Source: Variibacter gotjawalensis
GTDB lineage: Bacteria > Pseudomonadota > Alphaproteobacteria > Rhizobiales > Xanthobacteraceae
DNA: 64,000 nucleotides
Assembly: GCF_002355335.1 (NCBI RefSeq)
Contig: NZ_AP014946.1
Location: 3,425,501-3,489,500 of the forward strand
Reading direction: 5' to 3'
This document shows, piece after piece, positions 56,001 through 63,848 of the stretch; position 1 is the first letter of the stretch; every line of letters starts with the position of its first letter. The notes under the pieces were generated by a model. It was not told where the DNA came from and made no database searches. It saw nothing but the letters and a program-made list of their open reading frames with translations. A program made the translations under genes and the position numbers.

Positions 56001-56573
56001 GGCGGCTTGCGCGATCGCCTTCGCATCGACGCTGGCGATCGGCTTCTGCGTCTCGCCGCCGGTGAACACGGTGACGCGGCCATCCGTCTCGATGCGAACG
56101 CCCATCTCGGCGCCGATGAGTTCGATCCGCGTCGCCCGCAAGCTGCCGGAGAGCAACCCGCCCGCAATGCCGACTTCCGCCTTTGGCGCACTCGCGACGA
56201 CGTTGCGATCCTGATCGAAGACCTTGATGTCGTGCAGGCGCATCGCGGTGCGCCCATGTTCGTCGAGTTCAAGGATGGTGCCGCCGACTTCGACGCTGCG
56301 GCCACCGCCGACCCGGCTTTCGAGCGCGGACGTCAGGAACGGCGTAAACATGTCGAGCGCGATAGGCCCGCTATTGAGGCGCCACCAAAGGCCGCCGACC
56401 GACGCCGCGATGAAAAGCACGAAAGCGATTGCGCCGATGGCGCAGCGGCGCGGCCAGCGCGATTTCCGTGGCCGCAGGAGGTGCATGTGCTCAGGCTGAA
56501 CCCCACGCAGCGCCATGCCGCGCAACTGGAGGCGTGTGCGGTCCCACGCATTCTGGAGCGCAGCAAAAGGCAT
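53055..56573 (-). CDS. AsmA/YhdP-like protein (DUF3971)
   Basis: A 1172-residue envelope protein with a cytoplasmic N-terminal stretch, one transmembrane helix (about 46-67, AIGAIAFVLFIAASVGGLWWRL), and a very long periplasmic region with repeated beta segments typical of DUF3971/AsmA-like bridge proteins. Seen: GTILELDEHGRTAMRLHDIKVFD, LAGAGFIGDAKKDIARLRI-like region and a C-terminal DVPLYGLNNIPGQIPILGMFLGG-like part (FVPLYGLNNIPGQIP, LGMFLGGSKEGLLG). YhdP, TamB and YdbH build phospholipid conduits to the outer membrane; this is the likely role. It diverges from bcp. Confidence 0.88.
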   Translation of the reverse strand: MPFAALQNAWDRTRLQLRGMALRGVQPEHMHLLRPRKSRWPRRCAIGAIAFVLFIAASVGGLWWRLNSGPIALDMFTPFLTSALESRVGGGRSVEVGGTILELDEHGRTAMRLHDIKVFDQDRNVVASAPKAEVGIAGGLLSGSLRATRIELIGAEMGVRIETDGRVTVFTGGETQKPIASVDAKAIAQAAAPATAGGQVPQDSLASDAAGLAALMFGWLQNLDNAGLDGGDLNEVGLRNGTISVDDARNGKKLSFANINFALKRLSGGGATLDIKSSGTDGPWSIVGSARPNGDGTRSIEAAIRDLSPKDVLLALRLDQGDFRADVPLNMDLVATLGADGTPTSLNGRILAGAGFIGDAKKDIARLRIDEMTADIKWDAKQRRLTIPIDLSSGASRVRLAAVVEPPPQNSGVWTVSLAQGQASLAAAGSKEAPVQIERVIGRATIDTVGKRLALENMELGGRAVAATLSASLDYNTEDPILAFKIEGGRMSLNALKRLWPIFIVPEVRRWVDEQMLGGTVEKVSIFGNAPLKTFTPHGPPLTNEQLVIEIGARNAIVRPLDALPSLKDVDVATRIVGHTVSIAFGKGTIDLPSGRKLMVAGGTFDIADTSLKPPMSQTRLRVEGGLDAAAEMLSMEALRDASGLPLDAATTKGNVVANIALAVPMRPVVTRNEVGYAVEAEITNFGAEKFFKGLKAEQGTLRISATHEQMQVKGDVKIGGMPSAVEYRTASSQPEAEVRVQATLDDAARNRLNLDFPGLSGSVNVKFGGRMKPTTREGRFGFEIDLKDSKINDLIPGWIKAAGRPARSTFTLVDRGQSMRLEDFVLEGSGVSVRGALEVDSQGELLSANFPTFSPSEGDKASLRIDKASDGAMRLTLRGDVVDGRGFVKASMSGQKIEAKTKKPQDFDAEVKIGVMTGHNGETMRSLDLKISRRAGQIRAFSASGKIGSNASINGSMEKRQSRQGIVVTSADAGALFRFADIYPRMYGGTLEVAMDPPLADDTPREGYIKVRNFAVRGEPALDGVAAARPGDPNAPRARAGTTGGVPFTDMYAEFTRSPGRFSVRDGVVRGPSVGGTVEGNLDYATNSVNMRGTFVPLYGLNNIPGQIPILGMFLGGSKEGLLGVTYQVTGKPNAPTLNVNPMSALAPGFLRKIFEFRGNEANVPTGRQTD

Positions 56574-56734
56574 TCTGAAGCGTATATCCCCTACTTCCGG
56601 ATCAATTTCCGGACGACCTTGCGGTCCTTCACAAACCTACGTCACTATCCGGTGCGAGCAGTATGGCTGCTTCTGCGGGTAAAATTACATGATTTCAGGA
56701 TCATAAGCCCGTCGAAAGTGCCGAAAGGAAGGCA

Positions 56735-57208
56735 ATGACCGATAACTTAGCAGTTGGCGACACAGCACCGGACTTTTCCCTGCCGGCTGACGGCGGAAAT
56801 ACCGTGAGCTTGAAGGATTTTCGCGGGCAGAAACTGGTCCTCTTCTTCTATCCGAAGGCGGACACGCCCGGCTGCACGGTCGAATCACGCGCCTTCTCTG
56901 CGCTCGCGGCCGATTTCGCCAAGGCGAATGCGGCCGTGATTGGAGCCTCGGCCGATCCCGTGAAGGCGCAGGACAAGTTCAAGAAGAAGTACGACCTCAA
57001 GGTCCCGCTCGCTTCCGACGAAGACCACGCGATGCTCGGCGCCTATGGCGCCTGGACCCAGAAATCGATGTTCGGCCACAAATACATGGGCATCGAACGC
57101 TCGACCTTCCTGATCGACGAGAAGGGTAAGATCGCCAAGATCTGGCGCAAGGTGAAGGTGCCGGGCCACGCCGAGGCGGTCTTGAAGGCCGTAAAAGACG
57201 GCGGCTGA
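56735..57208 (+). CDS. bcp: thiol peroxidase, Bcp/PrxQ family (one-Cys form)
   Basis: A 157-residue peroxiredoxin reducing H2O2 and organic peroxides. The peroxidatic Cys47 lies in FYPKADTPGCTVE, and the downstream box STFLIDEKGKIAKIW is typical. The resolving Cys, five residues later in E. coli Bcp, is replaced by Arg52 and there is no other cysteine in the protein, so it must be a 1-Cys enzyme needing an external thiol. GAAAGGAAGG precedes the ATG. It lies 92 bases before the M23 peptidase. Confidence 0.94.
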   Translation: MTDNLAVGDTAPDFSLPADGGNTVSLKDFRGQKLVLFFYPKADTPGCTVESRAFSALAADFAKANAAVIGASADPVKAQDKFKKKYDLKVPLASDEDHAMLGAYGAWTQKSMFGHKYMGIERSTFLIDEKGKIAKIWRKVKVPGHAEAVLKAVKDGG

Positions 57209-57300
57209 CCAGTTTCGGTGCCTTTTCCGAAACATTAACCATGCACCGCTGATCATGCGCGCTGTCCCATGACCGATTCGGGCCCGGGACAGGAGCCGAT

Positions 57301-58575
57301 ATGTCGTACCGCGTGAGCCAAGGCGAGTCCGCGCCCGCATCGTTCGGGCGGCGTCAGCCCTACACCATCGAAAGTGGAAAGCGCGCCTTCCGCGTCCGGC
57401 CGCTGACGCTGTGGGCGTCGGCGTCCGTCATCGCCGCCATGACCGTGTGGAGCGTCGGCTCGGCCGCCTACTTCACATTCAGCGACACCATCGTCAGCGG
57501 AATGATCTCGCAGCAGAGCGTTATGCAGCGCTCCTACGAAGACCGCATCGCCGCGCTGCAAGCCGAGATGGACCGCACGACGAGCCGTCACCTCCTCGAT
57601 CAAGAGAAGATGGAGCAGCGCGTCGAAACTCTCTCCCGTCGCCAAACGACGCTCGAGACCCGCGCCTCCGCGTTGAGCGGACTTCCCGATACCGCCCCCG
57701 CTCGGCCGCACGGCCGCCCTCTCATCGGCGGCGGCAATACGCCGGCTCCGATGATCGAAGTGCCGACGCCGCAGCCGTCGACCCCAACCGTGCTCGACCG
57801 CCAATCTTATCTGCTCGACTCGCCAACGCCGCAGGCGCGCGGCAAGGCGAGCACCGCGCGCATTTCACACGCGATCTCGCGTGTCGAAGAGTCGCTCGAC
57901 CGCGTCGAGACGGATCAGCGCTCGCGCCTCCTCGCCCTCGAAGACGGCTACGGCGCGAAAGCACTCCGCCTGCGCGGCGTGCTAGCCGAGATCGGCCTCG
58001 ATCTTCGCAAGATCGCGCCGAGCGAATCGGTTAACGGACTCGGCGGCCCATTCGTCCCGGTCCCGGAGAAATCCGATACCGGCGCATTCGATCGCCAGCT
58101 CGAGCGCGTCAATCTCGCGCGCAACCATCTCGATCGCCTGAGCAAGACGCTGCACAGCGTACCGCTCGGCCGTCCCCTCGCCGGCCGCCTCGAATCGTCG
58201 TCGGGTTTCGGCGTCCGCATGGACCCGTTCATTCGCGCTTACGCGCTGCACAGCGGCCTCGATCTCCGCGCCTCCACCGGCGAACCGGTGCGCGTCACCG
58301 CGGGCGGCCGCGTGACGAATGCATCGTGGAGCGGCGGCTATGGCCGCATGGTCGAAGTCGATCACGGCAACGGTCTCGTCACCCGCTACGGCCATCTCTC
58401 GTCGATCTCCGTCACAGAAGACCAGATTGTGAAGCCCGGCCAAGTCGTTGGCCGCGTCGGCTCGACCGGCCGCTCAACCGGCCCGCATCTTCATTACGAA
58501 ACCCGCATCGACGGCGAGCCTGTCGATCCGGTGAAATTCCTCCGCGCCGGCAGCCGTCTCAACGACAAGACGTAA
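57301..58575 (+). CDS. membrane-anchored M23 metallopeptidase
   Basis: A 424-residue envelope peptidase. One N-terminal transmembrane helix (about 37-59), a coiled-coil stretch (RIAALQAEMDRTTSRHLLDQ and KMEQRVETLSRRQTTLET), a proline linker, then a LytM/peptidase M23 domain with H317-S-G-L-D321 and H396-L-H398 as zinc ligands, so the site is probably active. The architecture resembles the DipM/EnvC-type murein hydrolase activators, but with an intact zinc site it may cut glycine-rich or D-Ala-mDAP bonds itself. It is followed by the DUF305 gene after 91 bases. Confidence 0.93.
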   Translation: MSYRVSQGESAPASFGRRQPYTIESGKRAFRVRPLTLWASASVIAAMTVWSVGSAAYFTFSDTIVSGMISQQSVMQRSYEDRIAALQAEMDRTTSRHLLDQEKMEQRVETLSRRQTTLETRASALSGLPDTAPARPHGRPLIGGGNTPAPMIEVPTPQPSTPTVLDRQSYLLDSPTPQARGKASTARISHAISRVEESLDRVETDQRSRLLALEDGYGAKALRLRGVLAEIGLDLRKIAPSESVNGLGGPFVPVPEKSDTGAFDRQLERVNLARNHLDRLSKTLHSVPLGRPLAGRLESSSGFGVRMDPFIRAYALHSGLDLRASTGEPVRVTAGGRVTNASWSGGYGRMVEVDHGNGLVTRYGHLSSISVTEDQIVKPGQVVGRVGSTGRSTGPHLHYETRIDGEPVDPVKFLRAGSRLNDKT

Positions 58576-58666
58576 CGCCGCCCCCGTCTCGCACGTATTG
58601 CCATCGAGGTACGCCGCAGCGCGTGGCTGATGCGTGAGCCTTTATTTTTTCGATGAGGATTTTGCG

Positions 58667-59035
58667 ATGAAGCATTCCCTGCTCGCCGCCGCAGCGCTCG
58701 CATTCACTTTCGCTGCACCGGCTTACGCGCAGACACACCAGCACCATCAGCACGGACAGTCCGCAGCGCCAGCCGCTGCCGGTAGTTCGACCGCCGATTT
58801 CCAAGCCGCCAACGAGAAGATGCACAAGGACATGGGCATCGCTTACACGGGCGACGTCGACGTCGACTTCATTCGCGGCATGATCCCGCACCACCAAGGC
58901 GCGATCGACATGGCGAAGATCGTTCTCAAGCACTCGAAGTCGCGCGAGGTCCGCAAGCTCGCGACCGGCATCATCAGCGCGCAGGAAAAAGAGATCGATT
59001 GGATGCAGGCCTGGCTCAAGAAGCGCGGCAAATAA
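58667..59035 (+). CDS. secreted DUF305 protein
   Basis: A 122-residue periplasmic protein with a signal peptide (cut after YAQ) and a DUF305 ferritin-like helical domain. The core HxxG-like box is PHHQGAIDMAKIVLKHSKSRE, with the Met/His-rich segments (HQHHQHGQ, EKMHKDMGIAY, DFIRGMIPHHQG). Members of this family often sit near copper-resistance genes and bind copper. None of those genes is adjacent here. GAGG lies 9 bases before the ATG. Confidence 0.9.
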   Translation: MKHSLLAAAALAFTFAAPAYAQTHQHHQHGQSAAPAAAGSSTADFQAANEKMHKDMGIAYTGDVDVDFIRGMIPHHQGAIDMAKIVLKHSKSREVRKLATGIISAQEKEIDWMQAWLKKRGK

Positions 59036-59038
59036 GCC

Positions 59039-59509
59039 TCACGGCAAACGCGTCGCCTGACTGGCCGCCAGCTTCCAATCCTGACCCTGCTTCACGTACA
59101 CCGCCATCCAGCGGAACTGGTACGTCTTGTTTTCCTTGGTGTTCAGGATCGGGCTGCGGCCCGTCACGATGATCGTATGCTCGCCGTGCACGCGAAAGCG
59201 GATGTCGTCCGCAGGCGCATTCTCGATCAACGGCTCGCCAGCCATTACCGAAACGATGCGCGTATCCTTGCCGTCCATCCGGCCGGAGCCGTGCGTATGC
59301 GTGAAGGAATCCGCGTAAAGGATTCTCAGCGCGTGAATATCCTTGGCGTCGACCGCGCGTTTGACGAATTCGCGAAACGCCTCGACCTCATGCGCGGCCG
59401 CTTGATCCTGATCGTCGACGCCCGGCGAATGCGCAAGCGCCGAATGAAACGCGCCGCAGACGAACACACAAAGCAAAGCGCTTCGTAGGCTCGCCGCGGC
59501 GCCTCGCAT
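59039..59509 (-). CDS. secreted SnoaL/NTF2-like protein (DUF4440)
   Basis: A 156-residue protein with a signal peptide (SALLCVFVCGAFHSALA). The mature part folds like a cone-shaped NTF2/SnoaL barrel: EAFREFVKRAVDAKDIHALRILYADSFTHTHGSGRMDGKD, then GEHTIIVTGRSPI and TYQFRWMAVYVKQGQDWKLAAS. The substrate is unknown; these domains can be hydrolases, isomerases or ligand-binding. Its start overlaps the stop of the Bug receptor gene (ATGA), so it is cotranslated. Confidence 0.85.
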   Translation of the reverse strand: MRGAAASLRSALLCVFVCGAFHSALAHSPGVDDQDQAAAHEVEAFREFVKRAVDAKDIHALRILYADSFTHTHGSGRMDGKDTRIVSVMAGEPLIENAPADDIRFRVHGEHTIIVTGRSPILNTKENKTYQFRWMAVYVKQGQDWKLAASQATRLP

Positions 59510-60480
59510 CAGTCGACCTTCACGCCAGAGAATTCGACGACCTTCGCCCACTTCTCGGTCTCGGATTTGACCACAGCACCGAACTCTTCCGGCGTGCCGC
59601 CCATCGGGATGCCGCCGAGTTCTTCGATGCGCGCCAGGATATTCGGATCTTTGAGCGCCGCATTGATCGTGTCATTGAGCTTCTTGATGACGGCCGGAGG
59701 CGTCCCCTTCGGCGCCGACATGCCGAAGAACGCGCTCGCCTCATAACCCGGCACGGTCTCGGCAACCGTCGGAACATCCGGCAAATTCTTCGAACGCTGC
59801 GCCGTCGTCACCGCGAGCGGCCGCAGCGAGTTCGCTTTGATATGCGCGATCGACGCCGGAAGGTTGTCGAACATCACCTGCACCTGGCCGGCGAGAAGAT
59901 CGGTCAAAGCCGGCGACGACCCGCGATACGGCACATGCTGCATCTGCACGCCGGTCATGAACTTGAACAGCTCACCCGAGAGATGGATCGAGGTGCCGTT
60001 GCCGGACGACGCCATGTTGATCTTGCCCGGATTGGCTTTGGCGTAGTCGATGAATTCCTTCACGGTCTTAGCCGGCACAGACGGATGCACTTCCATCACG
60101 TTCGGCACGCGCGCGATCCCGGCGATCGGCACTGTGTCGTTCATGAAGTTGAAGTTGAGCTTGCGATAAAGCGTCGCGTTGACGGAATTCGCCGGATTGG
60201 TCAGCAGCACCGTGTAGCCGTCCGGCGCCGAATTGATCACCGCTTCGGTGCCGATGTTGTTGCCGGCGCCCGGGCGATTTTCGATGATGACCTGCTGGCC
60301 GAGCTTCTCCGACAGATACTGCCCGATCAGACGCGCGAAAATATCGGTGGCGCCACCGGCCGGATAACCGACGACCCATTTGATGATGCGGTTCGGATAT
60401 TCCTGCGCGACGGCAGGCTGCGCGATCGATACGGCGGCGAACGCAACGGCACACATCGCGACACGACGAGACAACTTCAC
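59509..60480 (-). CDS. Bug-type tripartite tricarboxylate transporter solute receptor
   Basis: A 323-residue periplasmic binding protein. It has a signal peptide and the Bug family landmarks: YPNRIIKWVVGYPAGGATDIFARLIGQYL, VIINSAPDGYTVLLTNP and VPYRGSSPALTDLLAGQVQVMFDNLPASI. Bug receptors bind small carboxylates such as nicotinate, glutamate or citrate. The membrane partners TctA/TctB are not in the window, so it is an orphan receptor, as is common in Bordetella and other groups. A second orphan lies at 62760. Confidence 0.94.
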   Translation of the reverse strand: MKLSRRVAMCAVAFAAVSIAQPAVAQEYPNRIIKWVVGYPAGGATDIFARLIGQYLSEKLGQQVIIENRPGAGNNIGTEAVINSAPDGYTVLLTNPANSVNATLYRKLNFNFMNDTVPIAGIARVPNVMEVHPSVPAKTVKEFIDYAKANPGKINMASSGNGTSIHLSGELFKFMTGVQMQHVPYRGSSPALTDLLAGQVQVMFDNLPASIAHIKANSLRPLAVTTAQRSKNLPDVPTVAETVPGYEASAFFGMSAPKGTPPAVIKKLNDTINAALKDPNILARIEELGGIPMGGTPEEFGAVVKSETEKWAKVVEFSGVKVD

Positions 60481-60483
60481 TGA

Positions 60484-60880
60484 CCTAACTCCCCTCTTAT
60501 TCTTTTTCGTTCAACAACCCTAGCATTGTAGGGCGCATGCGGCGGACGCATCGAGAACTTTTATCCGATGCAGTTAAAGCATGCGACAAGTCACGTTGCC
60601 GCGACTGCGAGAACTTCCGTGCTTGACACACTGCCTGCATGGGAGGACGATCATCGCGTACACGATGGAAAGCGAAGTTTGCACTTCCCTTCCACCAACG
60701 TGGAGGTTTCGATGACGCCACCGGCGCAACGTGCCGCTAGGACCGCTTAAGACACCCGTCTGGGCTTAACGCGTAGCGGCATCTCACAGACGCACCGCCG
60801 GGATGTGACCTTCAGGGGCTATAGGCAGTCAGGCATTGCCCCAACTAGGCGCTCCCGGCGCGTTTGTTTTCAGAGCCAGC
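60484..60880. other. intergenic gap, nothing identified
   Basis: About 400 bases between two minus-strand genes. I see no gene. A TTGACA at 60623-60628 lacks a good -10 partner, and a short hairpin (GCGCTCCCGGCGC) lies near 60851-60863. A 60-codon frame at 60568-60750 has no support. Confidence 0.4.
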
Positions 60881-62089
60881 CTAAACGCGCGCCGCGACCT
60901 GCGGCATTTCCACCGGCGCCAGCAATCTGCGTACGACCAACGCTCCGATCATCAGCGACACGATGTAAAGCGACGGCATCGCCTCGATAAACGGCAGCAC
61001 TGCAAGCGTGACGCACGCAATCCCCATCACGGCCCACTCGTAAGAACGGAAGCCGGTTTCGCGGCCCTCGCGAATGAGGAACGCCATCGGCACCGCGAGC
61101 ACGATGCCATCGTAGATCATCAAATACGGCGTCGCGAGCGGCACCGCGACGGTCAGCAGCGCGGCTTTGAGATTGAACGACACATCGCTGCGCCACACGC
61201 GCCAGACCGCAAGCGCGAGCGCTGCAAGCAGCGCCGCATGTGCGGCGAGTCCGACAGTCTGGCTCGCGCCGAGCATGCGTAAGAATGCATAGAGCGATTG
61301 GATTTTGTGCCACTTCACCGAGCCGTTCGCGATGTGTTGATCGGAAGCGATCGTGAGTGCGCTGAAGAAACCTTGCCACGCGCTTGTGCCGAACACGAGC
61401 CACGACACAGCAACCAACGCGATTGTCGTGACGACCGCCGAGGCCATGACGCGCCACTGTTTCCCGGCGATAAGCGCCAGCGGAACGAGAATGCCGAAAT
61501 GCGGTTTGTAGGTCAGCAGACCGAGGCACGCTCCGGCCGCAACCGGATGAGTTCGCATCAGCGTCATCGATCCGGCCAGCAGCGCTGCCGTGAGCGCGCC
61601 GTTCTGTCCGGTCAGTGCCGTGTAGAAAACGCCCGGGAATGCGAGCGCGAGAAGGTAGCCGATGCGATGCCCGACAATCCCGCCGACCACGCGGATATAG
61701 AGCGCAATCGAGCCGACCGCCCACACCGCGTAGGCGATGCCGTACGGGATGAGCGCGAGCGGGATCAGCAGGAAATTGTAGAACGGCGGGTAGTACCAGG
61801 GATATTGCCCCTTAAAGGCCCGGCCGAGTGCGAGTTCCTGGGCCGCGTGCGCCACGTCCGGGACGTAGATCGCTCCGGCTTGGCCGCCGAGCGCCTGCTG
61901 TCCGGCGCTGTAGAACGCCAGGAAGTCCTGCAGCTGGTTCTGCCACTTCTCGTCAAGGATCCACACGCCGAAGAACGGCGCGGCCGCGAAGAAGATTACG
62001 AGCACCAGCGCGAAAATCGCCGCGCAATGCTCCACGACATTGGCGTGCGGTATCCCCGCTCCTTGGCTGAGTTCGATATTCTGGCGCAT
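60881..62089 (-). CDS. GT87-like (DUF2029) polytopic glycosyltransferase
   Basis: A 402-residue inner-membrane protein with about eleven hydrophobic helices and the DUF2029/GT87 layout: an early periplasmic-loop segment FLAFYSAGQQALGGQAGAIYV, WYYPPFYNFLLIPLALIPYG and the strongly hydrophobic C-terminal half. GT87 enzymes such as PimE use polyprenyl-phosphate mannose. The acidic residue and PxxY pattern at WYYPPF is family-typical. It stands alone between two Bug genes; a role in envelope glycan assembly is likely but its acceptor is unknown. Confidence 0.87.
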   Translation of the reverse strand: MRQNIELSQGAGIPHANVVEHCAAIFALVLVIFFAAAPFFGVWILDEKWQNQLQDFLAFYSAGQQALGGQAGAIYVPDVAHAAQELALGRAFKGQYPWYYPPFYNFLLIPLALIPYGIAYAVWAVGSIALYIRVVGGIVGHRIGYLLALAFPGVFYTALTGQNGALTAALLAGSMTLMRTHPVAAGACLGLLTYKPHFGILVPLALIAGKQWRVMASAVVTTIALVAVSWLVFGTSAWQGFFSALTIASDQHIANGSVKWHKIQSLYAFLRMLGASQTVGLAAHAALLAALALAVWRVWRSDVSFNLKAALLTVAVPLATPYLMIYDGIVLAVPMAFLIREGRETGFRSYEWAVMGIACVTLAVLPFIEAMPSLYIVSLMIGALVVRRLLAPVEMPQVAARV

Positions 62090-62168
62090 GCGCTCGAGGC
62101 CCTAAACGAGGCCCCGTGATAGCGCGATGTCGTTGCAAAACCGCTAAGTCGATAGCGTAAATGCCGTC

Positions 62169-62678
62169 CTAACGGCGCGGCCGCGCCGGCTCCGCCGCTC
62201 GTCCGGAGGTATCGAACAACCCGGTAACGACCTCGGCGGCGACGTCATCGCAAAATTTGTTGAGGTTGCGCGGCGCCACCATGATGCGCGCCATCTCGGT
62301 CGCGCCGTAGCGGCGAAGCTCCGACAACATCCGCAACCGATCGTCGCCCTGCATCTGCTGGGTCAGCTGCTCGCGCATCGCGGCCGGCATGTTGCTGGTC
62401 ACGGTGACACTCGCGACATAGCCCGTCAGCGTGCGCCCGGAGTAAGTCGGAATCGCGCGGATGCTCACCGTGCTGGTCTTGCTCGGATCGTCCTCGTTGA
62501 CGAAGGAGACGTCGCCGGCTTCCGCCACCGAGCGCCGGACGCACTGAAACAGCTGCGGCCGGATCGAACCATCGGCAACGAGATCGATAAAGACCGCCTT
62601 CGGCCCCATCTGCGCCTGCGCCGGAGCGCCTATCATCGCCAGTAGTAGTCCCGCCAAAACCAGTGCCGTCCGCCGCAT
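62169..62678 (-). CDS. secreted hypothetical protein
   Basis: A 169-residue protein with a signal peptide (MRRTALVLAGLLLAMIGAPAQA). The mature part reads KAVFIDLVADGSIRPQLFQCVRRSV, RAIPTYSGRTLTGYVASVTVTSN and KFCDDVAAEVVTGLFD, with two cysteines. No family recognised; not obviously catalytic. It lies 81 bases from the Bug gene on the same strand and may be its cotranscribed partner. Confidence 0.75.
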   Translation of the reverse strand: MRRTALVLAGLLLAMIGAPAQAQMGPKAVFIDLVADGSIRPQLFQCVRRSVAEAGDVSFVNEDDPSKTSTVSIRAIPTYSGRTLTGYVASVTVTSNMPAAMREQLTQQMQGDDRLRMLSELRRYGATEMARIMVAPRNLNKFCDDVAAEVVTGLFDTSGRAAEPARPRR

Positions 62679-62759
62679 CTTTCAAGCCCTCAATTATTGC
62701 GGGCCGGAGTGAAGCGGCGGCGCGCGCGAGTAGCAACCGTCAATTGGCGGGACCCTGCT

Positions 62760-63737
62760 CTACTGTTCGAGCTTGATGTCGGCGTCCTTGATCACCTTGC
62801 CCCAGCGCGCGACCTCGTCTTTGAGGAACGCCGTGTATTCTTCCGGCGTGTTGCCGACCGCCTCGTAGCCGAGCTTCTCGAGCTGCGCCTTCATCGCCGG
62901 ATCGGCGAGCGCCTTCTTCGATTCCGCCGCGACACGATCGACGATCGCCTTCGGCGTTCCGGCCGGCGCAATGATGCCGGCCCAGGTGCCGGTGACGAAG
63001 TCCTGCACGCCCTGCTCGCCCATCGTCGGAACGCTCGGCGCGGACGGCATGCGGCCCTTCGCCGTCACCGCGATCGCGTTGATGGTACCGGCTTCGACAT
63101 GCGACATGAACGCGCTGACGGTGTCGAACATCACATCGACGCGTCCGCCGATCAGATCGGTCAACGCCGGCTGCGTGCCGCGATACGGCACGTGCTGCAT
63201 GTTGAGGCCTTCGCGCGCCTTCAAGAGTTCCATCGTCAGATGCGCCGCCGAGCCGATGCCGCTCGACGCGAAATTCAGCTTGCCGGGATTCGCCTTCGCG
63301 TAAGCGATCATCTCCTTCACATTCTTGATCGGGAGATCTTTGCGCGCGACCAGCATCAGCGGCGCGACGCTCATCAGCGAGACGTAGGTGAAGTCCTTCA
63401 CGACATCGAACGGCAGCTTCGGATTGAGCGTCTGGTTCGCCGAATGCCCGGCGATCACGGTGCCGAACGTATAGCCATCCGGCGCAGCCTTCGCGACGAC
63501 CTCGGCGCCGATCACGCTGTTCGCGCCCGGACGATTCTCGTAGACGAGCGGCTGGCCGATCGCCTCGGAAATCTTCGCACCGACCGTGCGCGCCATGTTG
63601 TCGGTGTAACCGCCGCCCGTATACGGAACGATCATGCGGACCGGCCGGTTCGGCCAATTCTGCGCTTGTGCGAAGGCACTGTGCTGCGCCAGCACGGCAG
63701 CCGACATCGCGATGGCAAACGTAAACGCGCGGAGCAT
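62760..63737 (-). CDS. Bug-type tripartite tricarboxylate transporter solute receptor
   Basis: A 325-residue periplasmic binding protein with a signal peptide (cut after AFAQ) and the Bug boxes WPNRPVRMIVPYTGGGYTDNMAR, VVAKAAPDGYTFGTVIAGHS and VPYRGTQPALTDLIGGRVDVMFDTVSAF. It is a diverged paralogue of the receptor at 59509. No TctA or TctB is nearby. Ligand unknown, likely a carboxylate. A SRPBCC protein gene diverges 111 bases away. Confidence 0.93.
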   Translation of the reverse strand: MLRAFTFAIAMSAAVLAQHSAFAQAQNWPNRPVRMIVPYTGGGYTDNMARTVGAKISEAIGQPLVYENRPGANSVIGAEVVAKAAPDGYTFGTVIAGHSANQTLNPKLPFDVVKDFTYVSLMSVAPLMLVARKDLPIKNVKEMIAYAKANPGKLNFASSGIGSAAHLTMELLKAREGLNMQHVPYRGTQPALTDLIGGRVDVMFDTVSAFMSHVEAGTINAIAVTAKGRMPSAPSVPTMGEQGVQDFVTGTWAGIIAPAGTPKAIVDRVAAESKKALADPAMKAQLEKLGYEAVGNTPEEYTAFLKDEVARWGKVIKDADIKLEQ

Positions 63738-63848
63738 TATTCCCTCCCTTGGCCCTTGTGGGCTCTTTCGGGCGCGACCTTAAACACCTTTGACGCCGGA
63801 GGGGAAGTCCGCGCTACACTGCCGCACCGTTCATCCCCGAGGACCATC

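Noticed and set aside
60623-60628. TTGACA as a promoter for a small RNA
   Set aside because: The hexamer 17 bases downstream (GACGAT) is a poor -10, so the promoter is not supported.
60568-60750. 60-codon plus-strand frame in the 400-base gap
   Set aside because: No ribosome site, no signal peptide, no family; most likely chance.
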